Shown: positions 1 through 5,009 of the stretch, piece after piece
How positions within the stretch are numbered: the first letter of the stretch is position 1
Layout: each line of letters opens with the position of its first letter
Assembly (NCBI GenBank): GCA_017457465.1
Contig: JAFTHJ010000234.1
Coordinates: 1-6,475, forward strand
DNA: 6,475 bases
Direction: 5' to 3'
Origin: Clostridia bacterium
GTDB lineage: Bacteria > Bacillota > Clostridia > Oscillospirales > CAG-272
Notes under the pieces: generated by a model
Told to the model about the DNA's origin: nothing
The model's input: the letters and a program-made list of their open reading frames with translations, nothing else
The model's database searches: none
Made by a program: the position numbers and the translations under genes

Positions 1-347
1 CCGCTTATTCCGATTGCCAGAACATCAAATTCTTTTGAGAGGAACGACGCATACAGTAACGCTCCATCGACAGCATAATCAGCGTAATTGTCTTTGGTGT
101 CGCTCTTGTGCTTGTTAATATCTGCTTTTGCTTCTACGACAATCAGCAGTTCCGGATCTGCGTTTGCGTATATAATGAAATCGGGATAGCCTTTATGATT
201 TCCTTTTTTAGATGCGTTTTTCAGCAGTTTGTCTATTTTGAGGTTGTCGCTTTTCTGTTCTTCAACAACAACATCGGTATCATCATAATAACCTTGGCTT
301 CGGAGCATCTTTCGAAAAATAGCATAGGTTTTAGCTTCATTTGACAT
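1..347 (-). CDS. Restriction-type PD-(D/E)xK nuclease / N-6 DNA methylase family protein, N-terminal part (cut by window edge)
   Basis: About 115 residues from an ATG at 347 (starting MSNEAKTYAIFRK) are visible before the left edge cuts the gene. I see a nuclease signature: YPDFII (P55, D56) followed about 15 residues later by VVEAKAD (E72, K74), that is PD-X15-ExK, and then YAVDGALLYASFLSKEFDVL. From family knowledge, this N-terminus resembles the HsdR_N-like nuclease domain found on type I or IIG-style restriction proteins and on large N-6 DNA methylases of Clostridia. The methylase part is not in the window, so whether this is a restriction subunit or a fused restriction-methylase is open. 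The start lies 2 nt after the stop of the XRE gene with no separate promoter, so it is probably co-transcribed and translationally coupled. Its base composition is more A/T-rich than the right-hand operon, in keeping with an accessory defence module. The family-level call is fairly sure; the exact type is not. Confidence 0.72.
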   Translation of the reverse strand, partial: MSNEAKTYAIFRKMLRSQGYYDDTDVVVEEQKSDNLKIDKLLKNASKKGNHKGYPDFIIYANADPELLIVVEAKADINKHKSDTKDNYADYAVDGALLYASFLSKEFDVLAIGIS

Positions 348-349
348 TA

Positions 350-676
350 TTACGCCCTCATTCTTTCTCTAATGTTATCGATTTCGGCTTGATTGTGGGT
401 AAGAAAATCCACAATATCTTTGGGAAGCTCGTTTCTTCCGAAAGCCGCTTTGTTATAAAATTCATTTTTCTCAACACCTTCTAAATGCAAGAGATCGACT
501 ATACGATCCTGCATATCTGGTGTTGGCGGTTTTACTCGTCCATTGAACACATCAAATAGATATGTTTTGGATACGCCCAGATCGGTAGCAAATTTCGCTT
601 GTGCATAGCCGTGAGCCTTGATGAGCTCGACCAGATACGCACCGAAGCTACCTTCAATGTATTGCTTTTTCTCCAC
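350..676 (-). CDS. XRE-family helix-turn-helix regulator, probable controller of the adjacent restriction gene
   Basis: A 108-residue protein. A Cro/C1-type helix-turn-helix spans about residues 12-60: LVELIKAHGYAQAKFATDLG, then GVSKTYLFDVFNGRVKPP as turn and recognition helix. The C-terminal part (NELPKDIVDFL, then a charged helix to IRERM) resembles the tail of many small XRE regulators. The start is GTG at 676, chosen because AGGAGGTGG lies 7 nt upstream (681-689) and no better ATG is present. There is no membrane segment or second domain. The stop (TAA, 350-352) is 2 nt from the start of the nuclease-like restriction gene. From known restriction-modification biology, small XRE proteins in this position act as controller proteins that bind their own promoter. 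An inverted repeat beside the -10 box (700-716) would fit autoregulation, which is inference. An antitoxin-like role is an alternative. Confidence 0.85.
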   Translation of the reverse strand: MEKKQYIEGSFGAYLVELIKAHGYAQAKFATDLGVSKTYLFDVFNGRVKPPTPDMQDRIVDLLHLEGVEKNEFYNKAAFGRNELPKDIVDFLTHNQAEIDNIRERMRA

Positions 677-680
677 CTTG

Positions 681-689
681 CCACCTCCT
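681..689 (-). promoter_or_regulatory. Ribosome binding site deciding the GTG start of the XRE gene
   Basis: On the minus strand AGGAGGTGG precedes the GTG at 676, with 7 nt between AGGAGG and the start codon. It is a near-perfect Shine-Dalgarno sequence and the main reason for accepting the non-ATG start. Confidence 0.8.
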
Positions 690-699
690 AAAAGTACAT

Positions 700-716
700 A
701 AGTAAGCTAACTACTT
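700..716. promoter_or_regulatory. Inverted repeat, candidate operator of the XRE regulator
   Basis: The 17-bp sequence has AAGTA and TACTT half-sites around a 7-bp centre. It lies just downstream of the -10 box (721-726), overlapping the expected transcription start and leader of the XRE-restriction operon. A regulator bound here would block initiation. The site was read by eye; the half-sites are short, so binding by the XRE protein is inferred from position. Confidence 0.4.
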
Positions 717-720
717 TACT

Positions 721-749
721 ATTATAACATATATTTCCGGAAAATGCAA
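721..749 (-). promoter_or_regulatory. Sigma-A promoter of the XRE-restriction operon
   Basis: On the minus strand there is a perfect -10 TATAAT (721-726) preceded by TGT, making an extended -10 (TGnTATAAT). A weak -35 TTGCAT (744-749) sits 17 bp upstream. The extended -10 compensates for the poor -35. Transcription would begin near 714, inside the inverted repeat at 700-716. Confidence 0.7.
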
Positions 750-750
750 T

Positions 751-783
751 AGGGCAGTTTGAACTTTTTGCTCAAACCGCCCT
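751..783 (-). terminator. 12-bp hairpin upstream of the XRE promoter, probable terminator/insulator
   Basis: Arms 751-762 and 772-783 pair over 12 positions with one A-C mismatch around a 9-nt loop. On the minus strand the tail is ATTGCATTTT, a modest T-rich run; on the plus strand it is ATTTTGT. The hairpin ends two bases from the -35 of the XRE promoter, so it is well placed to stop minus-strand readthrough from the beta-helix gene. The weak T-tract makes the termination strength uncertain, and it may work in either direction. Confidence 0.5.
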
Positions 784-1001
784 ATTTTGTCAGGAAACCT
801 TACATATTGACCGCTGCTGGTGTGCTTGCCCGCTTTTGGGCGGTACGCTCCCCCCAAAAAAAGAGAATCCAAGCCATTTCATTTTCTTGTCGGTAGGTAA
901 CGCACCCCAAAACTGTCCTTAAGAGCACCGCCCATTAGCTTGTCGGATTTTTGATTCTCTGTCGTCATTAAACATTACGACAAATTACAAACTCAAATCT
1001 T
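784..1001 (-). other. Gene-poor gap: candidate small structured RNA or repeat/element border with tiny ORFs
   Basis: No conventional gene is seen. On the minus strand the 8-bp arms AGAGAATC (953-960) and GATTCTCT (862-869) are perfect complements closing an 83-nt interior, followed at once by seven Ts (856-862 on the opposite strand). Inside, a second helix can form between 936-942 and 870-876 (7 bp including one G-U). CTTGTCGG occurs twice as a direct repeat (886-893 and 939-946). Two tiny ORFs overlap by ATGA: 879-968 (29 codons, beginning MTTENQKSDKLMGG) and 790-882 (30 codons, beginning MKWLGFSFFGG). Neither has a clear ribosome binding site. The nested helices and T-tract suggest a small RNA with its own terminator; a dispersed repeat or the scar of an integrated element fits equally well. 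I do not recognise a named RNA family. Confidence 0.35.
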
Positions 1002-2138
1002 CTATCCGTGTACGGCATTTCGCTCCACGAGGGTGTGAATAACTCCGCGATTATCCCATGTCGGGGGTGCGGGAACGCCCTCTGCCGTGGTTTGAAGTAT
1101 ATTTTCAAGGCAAAGTCTGTCTATCTCGCAGGTATCGGCAAAGCTGAACAGAGGAGCGGGCGAGCTTTGCTCCTCATGGCGATATATGTCGCGAATGACG
1201 ATATTTCCGCACCTTGCTCCCGTGCCGAAACAGATAAAAGGGTCTCTAGGCGCATTCTTCTCCCACATAAGAAAGCAGCCCTCTCCGAGCGGTGTGTGGC
1301 TCTTACTTGCGTGGAAATGCTCGAGAACAATATCGTCAAACCAAACCCTGCCCGGTCTGCTGTTATGATTTGAGATTATTATTCCGTGGTGTCTATATGT
1401 TCCGTATACTCCGTCAACACGGATATGCTTTACCGAGAAATTCTCGCCCGAAATAAATCTGACTGCCGAATAACCGTTACGCGCCGAGACATTATGTATA
1501 TAGACATGCTCGATATCTCCGAGTGATATCTCGGCGTGCTCCTCGTCATAGGTCGTAAGCGAGACCATATCGTCATTCGTCGTGCCCGAAAGATTCTCGA
1601 TAACTCCGTCACAGGCGGGTCCATTGATATGGACGCCGTCGGCGGTACCGAAATGCCAATTGTAATCGAAGAAGATATCTCGGACAACAAATCCGTAAAC
1701 CGCGGCTATCTGTATTCCGTAGCTGACGGGATTACGAACGGTCATGCGCGAGAGGTGGATTCTGTCAAGATTCGCGAAGCGAATGAGCTTACCCTTAAAA
1801 TTATACGGCTCGTACGGCACATCTCTGCGGTGTCGAGCCTCATATTCGGCGTCGAGTCCCATTTCGTCGCAATTTCCGTCCCAGATACCGCCCTCTATTT
1901 CTATATTCTCATCTCTGCCCCCGCCCGTAAAATGCTCTTTCTCAATAAGTGCGCAACGCGACATGGGGGCGGCGATAAGTCTCGCGCCCGGAGAGAGTAC
2001 AAATCTTGTGTTTGAGTGAATTATAAGAGTTCTACTGACAAGGTATACCCCCGGATTATCTACCGTCACTATTCCACGCCCATCAAGCATAGTCTGGAGT
2101 TCAAGTGTATCATCGTGAATTCCGTCTCCGTATAGCAT
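1002..2138 (-). CDS. Intracellular right-handed beta-helix protein, pectate lyase_3 / GH28-like
   Basis: A 378-residue protein. It opens with YGDGIHDDTLELQTML, the hallmark N-terminal motif of the pectate lyase_3/GH28 beta-helix superfamily, and continues with the repeating short strands of such a helix (IHLSRMTVRN, VVRDIFFDY, VYIHNVSAR, IVIRDIY). The acidic residues expected for GH28 hydrolases are visible: D167 in GTADGVH, then D189 and D190 in NDDMVS, a spacing close to that of fungal polygalacturonases. The next GH28 element, GHG, is replaced by NGYSAVR near 230; a GTYRHHG stretch lies at 246-252. There is no signal peptide and the protein starts almost directly on its first motif, so it should be cytoplasmic and act on imported oligosaccharides. 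The start at 2138 has AAAGGAGAGG just upstream and its own promoter. The fold is well supported; enzyme activity (hydrolase, lyase or epimerase-like) and substrate are not established. Confidence 0.78.
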   Translation of the reverse strand: MLYGDGIHDDTLELQTMLDGRGIVTVDNPGVYLVSRTLIIHSNTRFVLSPGARLIAAPMSRCALIEKEHFTGGGRDENIEIEGGIWDGNCDEMGLDAEYEARHRRDVPYEPYNFKGKLIRFANLDRIHLSRMTVRNPVSYGIQIAAVYGFVVRDIFFDYNWHFGTADGVHINGPACDGVIENLSGTTNDDMVSLTTYDEEHAEISLGDIEHVYIHNVSARNGYSAVRFISGENFSVKHIRVDGVYGTYRHHGIIISNHNSRPGRVWFDDIVLEHFHASKSHTPLGEGCFLMWEKNAPRDPFICFGTGARCGNIVIRDIYRHEEQSSPAPLFSFADTCEIDRLCLENILQTTAEGVPAPPTWDNRGVIHTLVERNAVHG

Positions 2139-2176
2139 AATCCTCTCCTTTAAGCTTCAAAGAAGTCTCTTTTGAT

Positions 2177-2205
2177 ATTATACTGTAATATTCCACTTAT
2201 TGCAA
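2177..2205 (-). promoter_or_regulatory. Sigma-A promoter of the beta-helix gene
   Basis: On the minus strand, -35 TTGCAA (2200-2205) and a perfect -10 TATAAT (2177-2182) are separated by 17 bp. Transcription should start near 2170, about 30 nt before the ATG at 2138. The -35 hexamer is part of the inverted repeat shared with the opposite promoter. Confidence 0.8.
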
Positions 2206-2283
2206 GATAAATTCTTGATTTTCTGTGTTTTTTGGTATTTATTTCTCCACTGATAACTAATTTTTCCAAATTCATCTTGCAAT
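2199..2283. repeat. Inverted repeat covering the -35 boxes of two divergent promoters, candidate shared control element
   Basis: The arm ATTGCAAGATAAATT (2199-2213) matches the reverse complement of 2269-2283 at 14 of 15 positions. Each arm contains the TTGCAA -35 box of the promoter pointing away from it, plus the 8-9 bp just upstream of that box. The A/T-rich centre (2214-2268) holds no gene. The placement suggests either a binding site for one regulator acting on both genes or a recently duplicated promoter upstream region. No known operator is recognised. Confidence 0.6.
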
Positions 2284-2305
2284 TTAGATTTGATTATGGT
2301 AAAAT
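2277..2305 (+). promoter_or_regulatory. Sigma-A promoter of the membrane-anchored protein gene
   Basis: On the plus strand, -35 TTGCAA (2277-2282) and -10 TAAAAT (2300-2305) are 17 bp apart. Transcription would start near 2312, giving a leader of about 36 nt before the ATG at 2348. The -35 is identical to that of the divergent promoter. Confidence 0.75.
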
Positions 2306-2347
2306 AAACTAAAGATTATTATAATGCTGAAAATAAGGAGTGTCATT

Positions 2348-2983
2348 ATGGATTTTATTCGTGAAGCAACCGCTGAAATGTGGAACTTTTTTCTTGACAA
2401 TCAAAATATCATATTACCGATAATCATCATTGCCGCTATAATCACGGCTACAGTCTGCATAATTATCTGCTTTATAGTTGGCTCGTGTGTCTCTCACGGA
2501 AAGAGAAAGAAGCTTATGAAGCGTCACGATCTGGATTTCAGACACTTTACCAACAACAGTATATACAACACAAAGCTCACCGCCGTTCAGAAGTCGCTCT
2601 CTTTCCTCGACCTCTATTATTCCTGGCTCTCGACCGACGGTGACAACAAGCCCATAAGAGAAAAAACCACCACGCTTGAGCTTACCAAAAAGGCGCGTGA
2701 GTGCTACAACGAGCTTTACACCAAGTGCGACAACAGAGACCTTGTTGCGGCGTTTGCGGACATTGTCTTCAACGAGACTTCCCGTACGCTTGACAAGTTC
2801 AACGCATACAGAAATCTGGCGAGAAAGGAGCTTGGTCTTCCTAACGTAGCGCTCGGAAGCGACGCTTGTTTCATCGGCAAGGTCACCACCGAGGAGCTTA
2901 CAAAATTCGAGGAAGAAAATCCCAAGTCAAAAACCTCGACAAAGTCCTACAAGGTAACTCTTTCCAAAAAAACAAAAAGATAA
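2348..2983 (+). CDS. Membrane-anchored protein of unknown function
   Basis: I do not recognise this family. The protein has 211 residues from the ATG at 2348, chosen over the in-frame ATG at 2324 because AAGGAG lies 7 nt before it (2335-2340) while 2324 has no binding site. Residues about 20-46 form one long hydrophobic helix (NIILPIIIIAAIITATVCII and on to IVGSC) followed by the basic stretch HGKRKKLMKRH. This predicts a short outside N-terminus and a cytoplasmic C-terminal domain of about 155 residues by the positive-inside rule. That domain looks mostly helical and charged (KTTTLELTKKARECYNELYT; NETSRTLDKFNAYRNLARKE) and ends in a lysine/serine/threonine-rich tail. No catalytic motif is seen. 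It stands alone, with its own promoter divergent from the beta-helix gene and a strong terminator after it. The shared inverted repeat hints at joint regulation with the beta-helix gene. Confidence 0.8.
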   Translation: MDFIREATAEMWNFFLDNQNIILPIIIIAAIITATVCIIICFIVGSCVSHGKRKKLMKRHDLDFRHFTNNSIYNTKLTAVQKSLSFLDLYYSWLSTDGDNKPIREKTTTLELTKKARECYNELYTKCDNRDLVAAFADIVFNETSRTLDKFNAYRNLARKELGLPNVALGSDACFIGKVTTEELTKFEEENPKSKTSTKSYKVTLSKKTKR

Positions 2984-2998
2984 TTTACTTACAAAAAC

Positions 2999-3028
2999 GG
3001 CTCAAATGCAAGAAATTGCATTTGAGCC
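2999..3028. terminator. Strong bidirectional intrinsic terminator
   Basis: Arms 2999-3011 and 3016-3028 form a perfect 13-bp stem closed by a GAAA tetraloop on the plus strand. The plus-strand tail is AATTTTTATTT and the minus-strand tail is GTTTTTG. It lies between the convergent ends of the membrane protein gene (stop at 2983) and the activator gene (stop at 3038), so it can end both transcripts. Confidence 0.92.
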
Positions 3029-3037
3029 AATTTTTAT

Positions 3038-4450
3038 TTAAAATCCCATATTTTCGAAAAACAATTCGGAAAAAAGACTGTCAGCGCCTATATCGACAAA
3101 TTCGGATTTATTCAGGATATCCGCAAGGTCGTTCCCCTCACAGGCGTACTTCACCGCTCCGAGCAGACTCGCGTTATTCATTGGAGTGAATCTATCCGTA
3201 AGCTCTGCGGGAAGCAATCCGAGATATGCCGCATTCGCGACATTCAGATTTGCCGAAAAACCACCCGCAACATACATTCTATCAACATCATCAAACGATA
3301 TTCCCGTGCGCACAATAAGACTTTCTATCGCCGACCTCACCGCAGACTTCGCAAGTTGGAATTCTCTTACGTCATCGGGGGTAAGCGAAACGGCGTCGGA
3401 TATGGCAAACTCGCCGTTCTCCATATATCCGCTCTCGTCTATCTCTCCCCTTCTCACAAGCTCGGAGATAAGGTCGATAAGTCCAGTGGCGCAAAGTCCC
3501 TCGGGGATTCCGCCGCCTATAGTCGAGTAGCTTCCATCGGGAAGATATTCATAAACCGCTCCCTCTGTAGCACTCATTCCACAGGAGATATTCGCGCCCT
3601 CAAAGCAAGGTCCTGCCGCTGCCGTAGCGCATATATATTTGTCTTTTCCGAACAAAACTATCTCGGCGTTCGTTCCGAGGTCCACAAGCAGTGAATATCT
3701 GCCCTCGCTTGGCGCTCCAAGGAGTCCGAGTCCCGCCACGATATCCGCGCCCACAAAGGCGGCGATATTAGGCAAAGATATGACCTCCGACACTCCACAA
3801 AGTCCGAGCGCCGCACCGTCCGAAAGCCTTGATTCGAGAAATTTCGGAGCATAGGGATACACACCGATAGATGAGCAATCGACACCGAAAAACAGGTGGA
3901 GCATAGTCGTGTTCCCTGCCGCATAAAGTTTATCCACCCTATCCAAGCCATAAGTGCCGAGAAGCTCGGATATCATTGCGTTGAGACGTTCGACAAGGCA
4001 GCTTTGCAGCTCGTCAACCCCATTTTTAGTGCAATAGTCTATTCTCGATATCACGTCGGCGCCAAATCTTCTTTGCGGATTTTTGGCGGTAAGTGTTTTT
4101 ATAACACGGCGTTCGTCAAGCGATACAAGCGCGAGTGCGAGTGTCGTCGTTCCGATATCAAGGCAAAGACAGAGATTTTCGGTAAGCTGTCCGCTCTCCT
4201 CGGCTCCCGTTACCGACACAATATCGGCGTTATCGGGAAGTATAACCGTAGCGTCGGCGTGTGCGACGTACTGACAGGAAAGCTCCTTTTTTCCGTCTAC
4301 CGTCACCTCGCATTTTTTGCAGCTTCCACGTCCTCCGCAAGGATGCTCGACGTGCAAGTCCGCTTCTCCGAGAAGCTTACTCAACGGCATATCGCCCTCA
4401 AATTCTATTTTTTTGACAATTCCGTTTTGTATGACCGTAAGTGTCGGCAT
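3038..4450 (-). CDS. Reductive activator of corrinoid-dependent methyltransferases (RACE/RamA-like, DUF4445 ASKHA-ferredoxin protein)
   Basis: A 470-residue protein. Residues 1-85 form a plant-type [2Fe-2S] ferredoxin domain with C38, C44, C47 and C59 (C-X5-C-X2-C-X11-C; HPCGGRGSCKKCEV). An ASKHA ATPase fold follows: LDIGTTT (97-103), AAGNTTMLHLFFGVD (177-191), LVDLGTNAEIVLF (255-267), AGPCFEGANISCGM (279-292) and VAGGFSANLNV (394-404). From family knowledge, such proteins use ATP binding or hydrolysis and low-potential electrons to reduce corrinoid cobalt from Co(II) to Co(I) after accidental oxidation. The linker between ferredoxin and ATPase parts is nearly absent, and the protein is shorter than the roughly 600-650 residues of classical members; it also lacks the C-terminal [4Fe-4S] ferredoxin of archaeal RamA. 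The start at 4450 is fixed by AGGAGG 6 nt upstream, inside the end of the preceding gene; the genes are 1 nt apart. Being last in a methyltransferase operon supports the role. Confidence 0.88.
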   Translation of the reverse strand: MPTLTVIQNGIVKKIEFEGDMPLSKLLGEADLHVEHPCGGRGSCKKCEVTVDGKKELSCQYVAHADATVILPDNADIVSVTGAEESGQLTENLCLCLDIGTTTLALALVSLDERRVIKTLTAKNPQRRFGADVISRIDYCTKNGVDELQSCLVERLNAMISELLGTYGLDRVDKLYAAGNTTMLHLFFGVDCSSIGVYPYAPKFLESRLSDGAALGLCGVSEVISLPNIAAFVGADIVAGLGLLGAPSEGRYSLLVDLGTNAEIVLFGKDKYICATAAAGPCFEGANISCGMSATEGAVYEYLPDGSYSTIGGGIPEGLCATGLIDLISELVRRGEIDESGYMENGEFAISDAVSLTPDDVREFQLAKSAVRSAIESLIVRTGISFDDVDRMYVAGGFSANLNVANAAYLGLLPAELTDRFTPMNNASLLGAVKYACEGNDLADILNKSEFVDIGADSLFSELFFENMGF

Positions 4451-4451
4451 T

Positions 4452-5009
4452 TCAGTCCTCCTGAAACAAAATCAAACCAAAATATGTAACAGTATTCTGT
4501 CCGTTGATATATTTGAGACTCGTGTTCTTTACCGTCTCATAGACATTTATTCCGTAAGCCTCGAGCGATGCCGTTGCTTCCTCGGGAAATCTGCAGGGCT
4601 CACCGTCAAGCTTCGAGCATCTTCCGCAGACTCCGCAGCCACCGCAAGAGAGGTGTAAAGAGCTTGACGGAAGCTCGTCGGCAAGAGCCCGATAAAGCTC
4701 TCTGCCTATTTTTGAGTGTGCTTTTCTTGCCGCCGTCATTCCCTCTATATCGTAGCTATCCTCAAGAGGAGAGATAAGCTGATACAGAAGCGCGTGAGAA
4801 TATCCCCGTACGCGCTCCATAAGCTCGTATATATCCCCGACATCAGGCGGACACATCCAGCATTTTCCGTAAACTCCGCAACGGTTTGCCTCGCAGGCGT
4901 CCCGAAACTCTGCCGATGTGACTATACTGTCGACAGATATCACCTCGGCGCCCGACAAACCAAGCTCGAGCGCCGCAGATATCATATTCTTATACTTCAA
5001 TTCTTCCAT
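4452..5009 (-). CDS. DUF2284 iron-sulfur protein, probable electron or metal carrier of the methyl-transfer system
   Basis: A 185-residue protein with the DUF2284 layout. An N-terminal cysteine group C39, C44, C50, C53 (CEANRCGVYGKCWMCPPDVG) is followed by a ferredoxin-like group C122, C125, C128, C131 (CGGCGVCGRC) and C139 in GEPCRFP. The second group is a C-X2-C-X2-C-X2-C pattern typical of iron-sulfur binding. No membrane segment or signal peptide is seen. The family is described only as predicted metal-binding. The start at 5009 lies inside the end of the MtaA-like gene (13-nt overlap) with only a weak binding site, so translation is probably coupled. The stop is 1 nt from the start of the activator gene. 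Feeding electrons to that activator, or handling metal or corrinoid, is inference from this placement. Confidence 0.82.
   Translation of the reverse strand: MEELKYKNMISAALELGLSGAEVISVDSIVTSAEFRDACEANRCGVYGKCWMCPPDVGDIYELMERVRGYSHALLYQLISPLEDSYDIEGMTAARKAHSKIGRELYRALADELPSSSLHLSCGGCGVCGRCSKLDGEPCRFPEEATASLEAYGINVYETVKNTSLKYINGQNTVTYFGLILFQED
4457..4462 (-). promoter_or_regulatory. Ribosome binding site of the activator gene, embedded in the DUF2284 gene
   Basis: A perfect AGGAGG on the minus strand, 6 nt before the ATG at 4450 and within the last codons of the DUF2284 gene. It settles the activator start and indicates tight coupling of the two proteins. Confidence 0.8.

Noticed and set aside
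108..344. Plus-strand ORF of 78 codons
   Set aside because: It lies wholly antisense to the restriction-type gene, has no ribosome binding site, and its Phe/Ile/Cys-rich translation is what an A/T-rich antisense frame gives.
812..846. Short GCCC/GGGC hairpin around 824-837 as a separate terminator
   Set aside because: Only four firm base pairs and no T-tract on either side; too weak to call.
784..1001. CRISPR or tRNA-like content in the gap
   Set aside because: The only repeat is an 8-bp pair, with no regular spacing and no tRNA-like cloverleaf or CCA end.
1536..2015. Plus-strand ORF of 159 codons inside the beta-helix gene region
   Set aside because: It is antisense to a protein with clear beta-helix motifs, and no binding site, promoter or recognisable domain supports it; it is a coding shadow.
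2324..2347. Upstream in-frame ATG for the membrane-anchored protein (eight extra residues)
   Set aside because: There is no ribosome binding site before 2324, and it lies only about 12 nt from the predicted transcription start; the ATG at 2348 has AAGGAG at ideal spacing.
3896..4489. Plus-strand ORF of 197 codons opposite the activator gene
   Set aside because: The minus frame carries complete ferredoxin and ASKHA motifs; the plus frame shows no family pattern or start signal.
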